DNA from: Epiperipatus broadwayi
Taxonomy: Eukaryota; Onychophora; Udeonychophora; Euonychophora; Peripatidae
Direction of reading: 5' to 3'
NCBI GenBank assembly: GCA_028023455.1
Contig: JAQFVV010006510.1
Location: 899,750 to 963,749, forward strand
DNA: 64,000 bases
The notes under the pieces were generated by a model, which saw only the letters and a list, made by a program, of their open reading frames with translations, was not told where the DNA came from and ran no database searches. The position numbers were made by a program, and so were the translations under genes. Each line of letters begins with the position of its first letter. Within the stretch, counting starts at the first letter, position 1. This document shows positions 31,916-43,925 of the stretch, piece by piece.

Positions 31916-32525
31916 ATGGCAGGCCTACTGTTAACTGCTTCATGATAAAACAACTGATATTATAATCTGGGTTGGAGCAGTGAATGAGATAAATCAATCA
32001 CCAGTGGCATGAATACATCACATTCTCAAGGCAATGACAAAAATTCTCCATCCATCATCACAACCGTAACACAACCAACCAAACTCCAACAATCAAATAT
32101 CCAATCCAACCTCCAAAATCATAAATTTTCTATAACACAAACTTTTCAAATATGAACAAAATTATTATTCCACACTTCAAGGCTATTAATATTTCTATGC
32201 TTATTTAATTGATAAGCAAAATATATAAAAAAAAACAGTGTTATTAACTTTAACACATTATAAGTTGTGATATCATTATATTTTAAAAATTGAAACTAAG
32301 CTCTATAATGACTGTATTCATTTATCATCATCAAAATGCAATAACAGTAATCATCATCATCTAAACATCAGGCCAAAATATTTGTATACACTAATAATAA
32401 AAAAAAAATTGCACAGAAAAAAAAAAATTTTTTTTTTTTTTTTTTTAAACTATACATCTGTCATCACTATATACTACCCATCTCTCATGTATGTGGGGTA
32501 TTTCAAGCCATTATTTGGCTTATTT

Positions 32526-32546
32526 CGAGCCCTAGTTGGTGCGCCA
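32526..32546 (-). promoter_or_regulatory. Primer-binding site of element B
   Basis: On the plus strand the bases before the LTR read like a tRNA 3' end: a T-loop-like TTCGAGC, a five-base stem strand CCTAG, an acceptor strand TTGGTGC, G and CCA. The minus strand thus offers a primer site beginning TGGCGCACCAAC and extending into T-arm complement (GGGCTCGAA). It is near, but not identical to, the known lysine-tRNA primer site. It lies two bases from the LTR end. Confidence 0.85.
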
Positions 32547-32548
32547 TT

Positions 32549-35500
32549 TGTAACAATTATTTATAAATTGCCATTTGTAACAATATTTTATAAATTAATA
32601 TAAATATGTATTATTTAGATATTTGAAATTATTAAATTAATATAAAAGATATGTATTTGTAACTATAATAAATATTTAGATAGGGGAAATTATTAATTAT
32701 TAGATATGTGCCTATTCAATCTGTACCATTTGTAACTATATTAATTCATCATAGCATAGATAAAGAAATTACAGAATCACTGTGCCACTTGAAAATATCA
32801 GCATTAAAGATTCTTGGTATTTATTCATATATTGGGGCAGTCATCTGAACAATAAAACAGACTGGCCATTGTCATCCAATGAAATACTATTAAATATAGC
32901 AACTGAATAAAAGTACCCACTGTGAGATTCCTGGAGTGCCTTATGCTTATCTCCAATACAAGGTTCTTCTAACAAATAATCCTTCCTATCCTTCTTTCCA
33001 AATATTTAAGACCATTCATGGTCATATGCACACACGGGTGCTATTCATGACAACTTATAAAAATATATTTTATAAAACTAATATTATGAAGTTGGAAAGG
33101 GATGATATCACTCTTTATTCAGTTTAGATAAGTACATGTGTTTTCCCATGAGTGCCACTAGATTGTTTTCAATCTAGATAAGTATGATTTATAGTGTACT
33201 TGAGTTCAAACTCATTCAGTACATATTTATTACACATGACTTGGATGACTATTGAACAAAATGACATTTTTACATTTTATCTATATTGATAAAATTACAG
33301 GATCCCAATATTACCAAAGTTTATATATACTATAGATCAAAGATTCTTATAGACATTGCTAGCTCATTAGCGTATATTGATGAACAGACATGTATAATCC
33401 TATTAATGGCTTCCAAACAAGCATGTGAAGACCATTATTGATATTGATGGCCATTTAACTAAATTATTTATCACAATAAAGGTAATAATGATGATGATGA
33501 TGATAATATCATAATAATGATAATAATAGTGATATCACAATAATGATTATAATAGTGATGATGATACCAGCCATGGCTTATCAATAAACTCACAACAATA
33601 AATTCATTTTTATAAACTTATAGGCATCTATTAAAATTATCCTATTTCATACTGGGATTTAATAATACTAATGGTGATGATTGATCATCATGAATCTCTT
33701 TGCATATTATTCAATTTTCTATAAACCCCTATTTACTAAAATATATTCATTATGCTAAACATTATATTTAATGACTATAATTTATTAATGATGATTGATG
33801 GCGATCATAACTTTTATATAGTATTATTTGAAACATTTTTAACTAATAACATGATATCCATCTTTGATGAGGATGATCTAAATTCATGGACACAACACAA
33901 TTTTAGCTTTCTATGTTGAACTATAATTATCAAAATTTGGCTATTCTCACGCATAATCCCCAAATACTTAAATATCAACATTCTAGTTTACCTATTATTT
34001 TGCGGATGCTTAATATTTGCAAGTGATTGCTCAATATATATACGAATGGTAATACTTAATAACTGCGAGCAATGATGATGAATTAAAATGATAGAATTAA
34101 GACAAAAAAAAACAAAACAAAACACAATATTCTTAATAATTACTCGGAAACCAATTAAGATATATAATTATATTTTATTAACACTACTACTCTTTCTTTC
34201 CTTCTTTAAAGTCAAATCGACAATTAAATAAATGGTTTATTAATATAAAAATTTATATAAAATTAATAAAAAAAAATTTATATAAGTATAAGCAAATAAA
34301 CTTAATATATAGGTTTGTCATCTTTCTTGATATCTCAAAATAAGCTGACTTAAATCAATATTAAAAAAAAAAATACATATTCTATAAATGCTTATTTAAG
34401 AATTTTCTTACTTATCATATCATAAAATAAATTTCAGGTGTAACTTGTATATGTCATTTCATTTCCATTCAAATGTAATGCCCTACTTTTTAATTTACCA
34501 TTTTAAACTAATCATATATAACCTATTCTTTGATGTGTTTGGATAAACAGTTACACATTCACGCATTCGGTAATGTTAACATATATGTTTAAAATGTATA
34601 CCCAAAAATTACATATATAAAAATATCTTTTTCTTTCTTCTTTTGCAACCTTATAGCGAAAGAAAATAAAATACATATATCAATTTTTTAATATGCAACA
34701 AGATAAAATAAAAATAAAAAACATTATAAATGCATATATCTATAGGTTGCTCATTATCATTAACAACTGAAGAACAATTAAAAAAAAACATTTCAACATT
34801 ACAATATATAATAAAAAAAAATAATGAAAAATTTAAGTTTAAAGATTTAAATTATGTTTGTGCTATGTTGTGAGATATTGCAAATAACTATAGATAAACA
34901 AGTCTTTAATGTTTCTGTATCAAAAAAGAAAATTGCTTTGACCAGTAAATTAAGGTTTACTTTTAATAAGTAAAAGAATAAAATCGGTTAAAGAAAGTTC
35001 ATATTTACCCGTCTACTTTTTACTTCTTATTAATGTCCTGAATTTGAATTTTAGACTGCTTTTCTTTGCTCACCAACAACAACAACAAAAAAAAAGAAAG
35101 TTATTGCAGATACTTTTAAGATAATGCTGAATCAATTGACTTTCTTGTTTCTTCAATTCCATTATTATTCACTGTTGATTGGCTTCCTTCTACCATTTAA
35201 AAAAAAGTTATTATAAGTACTTTGAATAAGTAGGTACCGGTGGATTTGCTTGTCTCTCTTCTTTAAAAAAAATAATTGTTGTCGACACTTTAGATGATTG
35301 AGGTAAATCAACAAAAATTTGATTTATGGCTTCAAACTTGGTTCTACATGGCTGTTATGGATTTTCTCTTCCTCCTATTTCCTCTTCTCCATTGGTTGAA
35401 AGGCAATGATCTTTTAATAAGACAGGAACTAGGAACAAAGCATTCCATATAGCTTGTGTGGTTGGGGTCAAAATCTATCATTTTGTTGGTTATTACTGGA

Positions 35501-36398
35501 TACATGACTTCAAAGACAGATCAGCGATTTTGACTCTTTCTGTATTAACCAGGAAGCAGAAAAAATGGTTTAGCAATGCAGAGGCATAGTCTTATGCATA
35601 ACCAAATATGTTAATATTTTATAATTATTACTAGCTTATAATAAATTCAATCTTGTTCCATTTCTATCCTCTTCTTTCCTATTGCTGGAAATTGCTTTAT
35701 ATAAACGCACATTTCATTTGCTCTTTTTTTTTCAACTTTCAAAGAGTGAGAAAAAAAAATTAAAGCGTTCACTCTCTTTTAAAAAAAAAATCCCCGCTTA
35801 CATTTCTGCTTAAGAATAATAACAAGGAAGGACCAACTGAGTTGAGTCTCAAAATAATAATAATAATTTAACTGATCATCTCTCTAAAAAAATTTAAGAC
35901 TAACTGATTAAAAAAATTGTTTTAATCGTTTATATCGTGAATTTCAACCAAAGAAAGAAAAAACATCTGGAAATCTTTATCTTAAAAAAAAAATCAAAGC
36001 TTCACAAGTTTGACGGTCACAATCAATGACAACTTATAATTGACCGCTATCGCTATCTACATCAAAGCACCTCTTTTGTAAAAATAATCTTAAGATACAG
36101 ATAACAACAAAGCTGGCCATCTATAGCCATCAGAAATAAGTGTAAAAGCATCTTTGTGTTTGTACAGATCTATTCATTGTTTCACACGTGTACAATTTTT
36201 ATCTCCTTATCTAACAATCCTTATTTCACACCTTTCTGATTTACCTTATTTCAACAAAATGAAAGTTAAATAAATTTAACACATATTATTTAATAAAAAT
36301 AACATTATATAATAAATCACTAAAAAAAGAACTGCTTATTCATAATAATAAATCTATACATATAAATCTCTGTATGTATAAAAGAATAAAAAATTTTT
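32549..36398 (-). repeat. Element B LTR copy 2 (5' LTR), right end lost in gap
   Basis: Colinear with copy 1 from TGTAACAATTATT to the poly-A/poly-T junction near 36398. By comparison with copy 1 about 45-50 bp are missing. Differences from copy 1 are scattered single bases and simple-repeat length changes. Confidence 0.92.
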
Positions 36399-36898
36399 NN
36401 NNNNNNNNNNNNNNNNNNNNNNNNNNNNNNNNNNNNNNNNNNNNNNNNNNNNNNNNNNNNNNNNNNNNNNNNNNNNNNNNNNNNNNNNNNNNNNNNNNNN
36501 NNNNNNNNNNNNNNNNNNNNNNNNNNNNNNNNNNNNNNNNNNNNNNNNNNNNNNNNNNNNNNNNNNNNNNNNNNNNNNNNNNNNNNNNNNNNNNNNNNNN
36601 NNNNNNNNNNNNNNNNNNNNNNNNNNNNNNNNNNNNNNNNNNNNNNNNNNNNNNNNNNNNNNNNNNNNNNNNNNNNNNNNNNNNNNNNNNNNNNNNNNNN
36701 NNNNNNNNNNNNNNNNNNNNNNNNNNNNNNNNNNNNNNNNNNNNNNNNNNNNNNNNNNNNNNNNNNNNNNNNNNNNNNNNNNNNNNNNNNNNNNNNNNNN
36801 NNNNNNNNNNNNNNNNNNNNNNNNNNNNNNNNNNNNNNNNNNNNNNNNNNNNNNNNNNNNNNNNNNNNNNNNNNNNNNNNNNNNNNNNNNNNNNNNNN
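36399..36898. other. Assembly gap, exactly 500 N
   Basis: A round-number gap, so its true size is unknown. It hides the end of element B and the right insertion junction. Confidence 1.
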
Positions 36899-36968
36899 TT
36901 CAGATATATATAAATTTAAGATATATATATATATATATATATATATCTTAAATTTATATATATCTGAA
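36899..36968. repeat. Perfect 70-bp palindrome at the contig edge
   Basis: The arms TTCAGATATATATAAATTTA and their exact complement surround a TA core. In the other A LTR copies only the right arm exists, so the left arm is an inverted duplication beginning precisely at the gap. It may be an assembly or library artefact. Confidence 0.9.
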
Positions 36969-37592
36969 GAATAACGGAAGTGTTAAAACAATGTAGTTTC
37001 TAAAAAACTTAAACAGATGTTATTTTCTTTTATATTGCTATTCCTTTAAGATTTAATAGAAAATTAAAATATTTTCCTTGCAGACTTTTAATCCACAGAT
37101 TATCTTAATTTGGAAAAGTTAATATTTAAATTCCAATTGTTGAACAGTAGTATTGATAAAAGAAAAAGTTATTTAAAGAGAAATGATTTTCTTTTCTTCT
37201 CCTTAATAACAAGAGAATGAATCAATCTGCTCAGGTGTTGTTACAAGTTCATGCTTTATTCAAATATTAATTGTTCAATAGACATTAAGATTTAATAATA
37301 AAATATATATAAAATTATTTATTATTCTATCTCAAATTTGGCATTTTTCTCGAAAACTTGACATTAATATATATATATTGTTTAAAGTTCACATATATAT
37401 AAAATCATTCATTTCAACTTTAAATCTGGTATTTTACTCAAAAGCTTAAGGTATGTATTATTTAAAACTCACATGTATATATAAATAGTTTATATATGTA
37501 TACATAATAAAATAGTCAAATAAATTTTATATTTATAAATAATTTCATAAGAGATAAAACACATTAGACCAATAATAATAACTGTAAGTTAC

Positions 37593-37599
<7 letters not shown>
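36945..37599 (-). repeat. Element A LTR, terminal part (copy 2 remainder or separate copy 4)
   Basis: Matches the distal part of the A LTR and ends TTACTATTATA at 37599, followed by (TA)n. Bases 36945-37378 repeat the segment already present at 25541-25977 with about 3% difference, far more than a target-site duplication. So it is either a different A copy, an allelic contig, or a local duplication. Confidence 0.8.

Positions 37600-37688
<89 letters not shown>
37600..37688. repeat. (TA)n(GT)n microsatellite at right edge of element A
   Basis: A TA run of about 60 bp passing into a GT run of about 28 bp. It is the right counterpart of the (TA)n at 17.7 kb if A is one insertion. Confidence 0.97.
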
Positions 37689-37690
<2 letters not shown>

Positions 37691-38614
37691 GAATATCTTT
37701 GATTAAATTTATAGTGAATTGAAGCATTATTATTTATAACATCTAATAACTTTATTTCATAATGAGCTTTCTAGAGAATATTTCAGACTGCAAACTCATA
37801 CATTATAATTTTCATCCTTTTAATACAATTATTTATATAAAACATTAAAATTTATAATTTATTCAATGACTGTAAAATTAGTGATATGTTGAATAAATAA
37901 TAAGGTAATGATAAAACAATTTTATAATTTTGTTTTAGATTTTGTTTTTATTTAGCTACACTTTATTTGATAATTCTAAGTTTTTTTTTTAAATCTATTA
38001 AAATACAATCCTTTTTTTTTATTTTCTCTGTTTAATTTAAAATCATATTTTTAAAGTATGTGTTTTTGTTTTTTTAAATATTGTTGTTTTTTTTTTTTTT
38101 TTTTTACAATTAACTAACTAATGTTCAAAGTGTAAAATAATTTCAATTAATTCTTAAAAAAATATTAAAGCAATACTAATCAATGGAAATAGTTTATAAA
38201 TATATATAGATATAAAAAGTAAAAAAATTATCTCATTAAGCAGTGTGAAAAATATTTAATTTCAAAGCCCAACAATTTTTGTGTTATCTGCCTTTTATTA
38301 TAATGATTAAGTATATACAAATATGTTTTATACAATCAAATCAATTCATATTATAGTATGAAGGTCTTTGGAGAATAATGGTGGAGCATTTATTTTCTTT
38401 CCAAACAAACTGAGTTTGAATTCTGGCCAGAGAAGTTTCATTCACATTTAGAATAATTTTCTTGGTGATTAATGACCCTTAATTAACTCAAATGATTTTC
38501 AATATTGATTTGTAAAGGGTTATTTAAATATTTTAGAATAGTTAACTCTTTTTAATAGTTCTAATAATTAGTGTGGATTGTTTATTTTAGTAAGAGCATG
38601 GTAGTTCTTCTACT
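37689..38614. other. No gene recognised
   Basis: AT-rich with long T runs (for example 38086-38105). A segment near 38400-38430 (GAGTTTGAATTCTGG) vaguely resembles a tRNA-type B box, too weak to call a SINE. Confidence 0.5.
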
Positions 38615-39955
38615 TTAAATTAAAGTAAACTAGTCCTTGGGCATCTCAAAATGTATAATTAAAGGTTAGATGAGAGAAAAAACAATAGGAACAGAATAGC
38701 CAATAAAACAAATCCCTCAGGAAATGGACCTAAATGAGAGCATCATCATCATCATCATGATGTAATGTTGAGTTAATTCACAAATTTAATATAAAAAGAA
38801 AAAAATATAAAAAAATATTGGGTGTGTTATATGTGTTAAGTCGGAGATAGTTGGAGGAGAAGGGATTGAAAAATCCACTTTCAATCCCTTCAGCTGTGCT
38901 AAAAAAAAGAAATGAAATATTGTTTTCCCATATTGCAGACCCCAGGACATCAGGGCCCAGCAATAAAATATCAGCTACAATAAAGGGCCAATGAGTAACT
39001 GCATACTGATTTCCTCAGGACATCATGAAAATTAACACTTTCCAAATTACAAGCAACTAGAAAATATGGACTTTTTAAAACAGTAAGAACTCTAACTAAT
39101 GAACTTTAATTCTAAAAAAAACTTTTCCAGTATTTTAAAACCATAAGAACTTTAGATAATTCATGAACACTAAGTATAAAACTTTCCCAGTAATTAAATT
39201 ATAGCAATAGAAATTTCTACCTGACCAAAGTAAATTATTTATTAATTATTTTTATTGAATGTATTGTTTTTTTTTAAAATCATTTCCATTAATTTATTTT
39301 TTCCATTTTTTAAAGTTTTTATTATGATTTTTTTTTTTTTGTTCTGTTAAACTAAACTTTTAATAAATGTTAAATTTAAGTCAGGCATGAATGGCTGCAT
39401 AAATTTGTAAAATTATATTAGGTTAATTAAGGGAGGGTTAATCTTAGGTTATTTGTTTCATAGTTTAATTGGGTTAATCAATTAGATATATTGGTGTAGT
39501 TAGTAAATGTATTATGAAGATGTGCTATGTGCAGGATCACATTATACACTGCATTTGGGCAAAATAAGTCTATTTCTTATTGATCATTGGAGACAGATGG
39601 TATTCCCTGCTCCTTGGATGACCACTTTAGCCTATGGAATAGGATCCTAGTCAGCAAAAAGGACCGCAATCCCTTCCTATGGAGTTCTTTTTTTATTGTT
39701 CTTCTCACCAAACAGATGTACAATTCCTGTACTGGATGAGAGACAATTTCTTTTCTATAATCATGCTGTTCAGGTGTGCATTCCTGACAGTATAGTAATG
39801 TGCTGTCATATTCATGCTGCATTGAATACATTGATATATCAGATAGATTGGCATTGGTTTGATTGCAAATTTTTGGCCTAAGGTTAAAACAGGGATAGAA
39901 TATTTTCTTTTCAAATGTAATCTATGTAGTCTAACCATACTTGACACTAACAAAA
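38615..39955 (+). repeat. Unclassified interspersed repeat, copy 1
   Basis: Colinear with the reverse complement of 58150-59250. Shared landmarks in order are CTTGGGCAT near 38638, TTCAATCCCTTC near 38881, TTTAGATAATTCATGAAC near 39151, GGTTATTTGTTTCATAGTT near 39448 and TTTTTGGCCTAAGGTTAAA near 39870. About 1.1-1.3 kb long, with clear divergence and many indels. Short frames in the two copies are partly alike near their 3' end (DERQFLF / SDKRQFLL), hinting at a decayed protein, but I recognise no family. Confidence 0.75.
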
Positions 39956-40493
39956 TTTTAATAAATTCATCTGTGTGAACTTCTAAAATAAAAAGTTAAA
40001 AATGTAAATTAAATTCTAAAGTTATAATGTTTTATATAAAAAAAATTAAAGTTATACTAATATAATACTAAATTTTATATATATTTAATAAATATTTGTG
40101 TGTGTTATTACTGGCAGTGTCTTCTTTTACTTTTTTAATATTGCAAATATATTTTAATAAGAATTTATATTTTATAAATCTCTGCATCTCCCTGAACTAG
40201 TGGCATGGGTTGATGGTCGGAATAAAAAATATATGTAAAAGTTGGATCTTTAACAGCATGTATCTGCCAACTATATAAATTTTCCAGGTTCCAATAGTGT
40301 GGTGACACCCTGTATGGCAGATACATAAGACTCTGATCTCTCTGACAATTATACTATACTATATGAAATATCAGTGATGCTTAAGAAGTTAATAAGTAAA
40401 AAAATCCCAAAATTCTTTGTGTATTGTTGAGTTAATGCCATTTTATATAGGATGCTGATTATATATTTAACAAATCAAGTGTTGGAATTGAAG

Positions 40494-40496
<3 letters not shown>
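39956..40496. other. No gene; small inverted repeat at 40258-40327
   Basis: AT-rich. ATGTATCTGCCA near 40258 and its exact complement TGGCAGATACAT near 40316 form a 12-bp stem with a loop of about 45 bases. Its significance is unknown. Confidence 0.55.

Positions 40497-40524
<28 letters not shown>
40497..40524. repeat. (TA)n microsatellite
   Basis: A short TA run immediately left of the ribozyme-family repeat. Confidence 0.95.
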
Positions 40525-40526
<2 letters not shown>

Positions 40527-40817
40527 GTCTGAAAATGTCAAGCTTTCAAATTGGTAGTAACGTGCTTTATAAGTGCTGACTTTTGAGTTAGTATTTTAGA
40601 ACTAGTTTCTAGAGTCCTAGTGCTCCACTGAAATGAACCATAAGCTCAAAACTAATTGGTCTGGAGATACGGACTTTTCAATAGAGATTTTGAATTCTTT
40701 CTTTTTCACCACTTATAAAATAATGATTGATTAGAGCTATTGATAAGCTCCCTCTAGTGAACATTTAAATGCAAGCTTAAAAGCAAGTTACAAAATTTAT
40801 GACTTGTTTTATTAATC

Positions 40818-40820
<3 letters not shown>
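40525..40820 (+). repeat. Ribozyme-family repeat (subfamily 1)
   Basis: Shares with the 10.4-kb and 7.4-kb copies the 5' flank GTTAGTATTTTAGA-ACTAGTTTCT, the hammerhead core, and the tail AAGCAAGTTAC ... ACTTGTTTT about 110 bases after the predicted cleavage site. It is flanked on both sides by TA runs. Confidence 0.65.
40623..40666 (+). ncRNA. Hammerhead-ribozyme-like core, degenerate
   Basis: Stem I CTCCA (40623-40627) pairs with TGGAG (40662-40666). The core reads CTGA-AA-TGA, with the same kind of two-base insertion as the 7.4-kb copy, and the GAAA has become AAAA. Stem III is AC/GT around TAATTG, then C40661. Probably inactive, but it confirms the family architecture. Confidence 0.55.
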
Positions 40821-40850
<30 letters not shown>

Positions 40851-40887
<37 letters not shown>

Positions 40888-40890
40888 ACT
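40851..40890. repeat. TA-filled palindrome
   Basis: AGTACAA and TTGTACT flank a (TA)n core, directly after the (TA)n that ends the ribozyme-family repeat. Confidence 0.85.
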
Positions 40891-40929
40891 GGTCAAAACA
40901 TGTTTATCCATCTAACATGAGCTACAACT

Positions 40930-41060
40930 CACAAACTGTACTTCAAATCAAGTCAAGTCTGAGATTTGGGTCAGGGACAAGCCTGAATTCGAACCCACAC
41001 TCTAAGCCCCAGATCAAACACCTAATGAATAACATAACAATGATGGCACATGAGAATTAA
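40930..41060 (-). repeat. Possible tRNA-derived SINE fragment
   Basis: On the minus strand GTGGGTTCGAATTCAGG resembles a polymerase III B box (GGTTCGAATCC), and the surrounding 100 bp are GC-richer than the neighbourhood. A plausible A box upstream is not convincing and no second copy was found. Low confidence. Confidence 0.3.
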
Positions 41061-42263
41061 TTTTAATCTGGCCCACTAGCAGAGCAGAGAATACAATGAG
41101 ACATCTATTAACTATGATTAAACTAATATATATATAAGCATGGCTGTATGCTTGGAAATGGAGAAAAGAAGAATTTGAACTACTCAGACAAGTTGGATAA
41201 TAAAAATTAGTTTAATATAGTGACAAATTGTTTACTTAAATTTATAAATTAATTGCAAACATTAGTATGTGTGTGAATGAGCAAGCGGTAGATGATTACA
41301 TAGTGTCATTCATGCTATTATTTCTCATATGCTCTTTATTAACTAAATAATATATTATAAATAAGCACACATCTTTGGTGGGTCAAATATTTAGATGTGA
41401 ATAGATTATTAGAAAGAATTTGCATAGATTTTCTATTAATGCTTTTATATATTGTTCTGAAACATGATGACTAACATTATTTCGGAGAGCGTTCCGAGAT
41501 TCATTACAGATATAATATAAAACATTCTTATGCCATTACAGTCATAAAAATAAATAAAATACATTTGAAAATATTTGATTATATGATATAATACTTAATG
41601 AAAAATTCTTTTAATTAGCGCTGGTAAGGAGAATGCTTTATTTTCCCCAAGGAATGTAGATACTCTTAAATACAGAAATAAGTTACAATGGTAGGATTGT
41701 ATAAGACTGAAATAAATTTAATTAATAAAACTAAAGTAGTTGGCATTTATATATATTTTAAGCAGAGTGCAATTTTTATATTAGAGCATTAAAAGTGGAT
41801 CATGAAGCAAAAGAACTAATAATAGGAAGAAGTTTGCAGTGCTGCCATAATAACCAAGAAATAACAGGAAATGTCGTGCTTCTGGATGAGAGATGAAGTG
41901 GATAGGAATGCTGTAAACATTGTCGATGTGCAGGTCCTTTTTTAACAAAGAAAGTGGATAGGCATAGCATGTTCCAGCCTAATGGGAATCACTGCCTGAG
42001 GCCCTTTTATGTGAAATAAATGGTTCTGGGAAGATCAACTATCCTCAGAACAAGGCTTGAGAGATAAATCTATGGGTTCAAACTTGTTGTAACCCCTAGA
42101 TTAGAAGACTAGGAGCCTGTAATAGATATATATGAAAATAGGCTGAATGTCAGTAATACAGTAATGATAAATGTCACTAACGACATTCAATAAGTTTTAT
42201 TGCTTTAAAAATAAATGACTCTAGTCTGAATGCCATAATTTATACAGATAATATGTTATGCAG

Positions 42264-42301
<38 letters not shown>

Positions 42302-42307
42302 TATCTG

Positions 42308-42355
<48 letters not shown>

Positions 42356-43833
42356 GAGAGAGATTTCCTTAAATAAAATATATGTTAAGATTTTACTTAC
42401 TAAAAGAAACATTAAGATTTACCTCCTTCCCTTTTCTGCTATTTGAAATAAATCAATACCACCTTCATTGAATTTACAATAACTGGAATATATAAGTACT
42501 GTATTTGATATTTTAAGAGTATTGATCAATAAAATAAAAACTAGCAGTTATATATAGAAAACAATTAAGTCACCCTTTCAGAATTGAATAATAATTTATA
42601 AAATAAATAAGGTTTCAGAGCATTACTTAGCTTGAGTTCTGGATTCTCCTGGGCAGAGTCCAAAATTAAATACACAAATATACTAAAACATAAAAAATGT
42701 TGACTCATAAAAACAATCTGGTGAATGTATTAATTTATAAAATTATACTTTATGGGGTTATTAATATTCTTAGTTCATGAAGGTTTACTGAAAAGAAAGA
42801 AAACATTTTACAAAATTCAACTTGTCATATTGTTTGAGATTGGCATATTAATAAGAAAAGCATATATATAAAATCAAGTAATAAATATGCTTTTTTTATT
42901 ATTATTAAAGCATATATATATAAATCAAGTAATAAATAAATGACCACACCAAGGTTAAAGAAAGTTAGAGTATATGAGAGGAAATTAGATTTATAAAAAT
43001 TATTTAAGAGCAATTTTCATATTATATTAGAAATAAAGTTAAATAATACATTAGGAGTAGAAGTCTTGATAATAGAGTTTGAGATTAGTTAGACTAGCTT
43101 TACTTGTGACTTGAAAATTGACCTTGCACCATTTTAGGAGTCCATATTTTAAAGTCTGCTCATGCATGGCAATTGGTTCTTAAATAACAGCAAGCTTTTA
43201 TTCAGCATTCCACAATTCTCCAATCAGGCTTTGACTTCATTTTAGGGTTGCAGAATATTATGGCAGCAGAAGACAACCCACAATTGTTGGGAAAAGCTTT
43301 CTACTAGATCATTTTTAGGATTTCAAAGCAGTGCAGAATCTAGTAGCAATTAGTTTTTTCAATAGTAGCTAAACTGTTGGTGATTCAAAATATGGCCATT
43401 TTGTACTCTGCTCACGTATTTCTGGAATGCTTTTAATTATGTAGTTTTTAGCTTAAAATCTAATTTCTGATATTAATTTTTTTTTACTTTTTTTTTATCC
43501 ATTGAAAGATGCAATGTTAGATAATGTCCAAAAATAAATTCAAATCTATTTCCAGATTAGAAATAGGTTTGACAAAAATGTTTATAATAAAAGAAAATCT
43601 TTAATCTTAATCCCATTTTAAGTAAAAACTTTAATTAAAAATACCTTCCCCAGATTAAAAGAATAGTGTTTCCAACCCTTTAATTATTGTTGGACAATTA
43701 ACGGTTGCATCTTCCATATCGGATTTTATAAGATACAGTTTAATAGGGAAAAAAGTACTTTAAAAAGAAAAGTTGTATAAATGACATATAATAAAATATT
43801 TTTAAAAAATCAATATTTTGTTAGTATTTTGCT

Positions 43834-43837
<4 letters not shown>
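41061..43837. other. No gene; unclassified GC-richer patches
   Basis: Mostly AT-rich. Two patches stand out for more even base use: about 41800-42130 and about 43120-43440. Neither holds a long open frame nor a repeat seen elsewhere in the window. (TA)n runs lie at about 42264-42293 and 42314-42352. Confidence 0.5.

Positions 43838-43919
<82 letters not shown>
43838..43919. repeat. (TA)n microsatellite at left edge of solo LTR
   Basis: A TA run of about 80 bp that grades into the LTR terminus TATAATGGG. Confidence 0.97.

Positions 43920-43925
<6 letters not shown>

Larger units (their letters stand above)
25978..36398 (-). mobile_element. Element B: non-autonomous LTR retrotransposon with giant LTRs
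   Basis: Two direct repeats begin with TGTAACAATTATT at 25978 and 32549. The first ends ...TATGTACA at 29872, giving 3,895 bp with TGTA/TACA termini; the second runs into the assembly gap before its end. The 2,676-bp interior holds, on the minus strand, a tRNA-type primer site next to the right LTR, a leader with tandem repeats, one 362-residue gag-like frame and a G-rich tract next to the left LTR. About 17 substitutions are visible by eye over some 3.85 kb of LTR, so the insertion is recent. LTR-to-interior proportions resemble large retrotransposon derivatives (LARDs). The left flank is TATAT inside the element A LTR; the right flank is lost in the gap. Confidence 0.9.

Noticed and set aside
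32520-32550. tRNA gene
   Set aside because: Only the 3' end of a tRNA is present (T-arm, acceptor strand, CCA). The CCA would not be genomically encoded in an animal tRNA gene, so this is a primer-site complement.
36374-36913. 179-codon frame across the gap
   Set aside because: It consists almost entirely of undetermined bases.
38400-38430. tRNA-derived SINE
   Set aside because: A single weak B-box-like string without an A box or a second copy.
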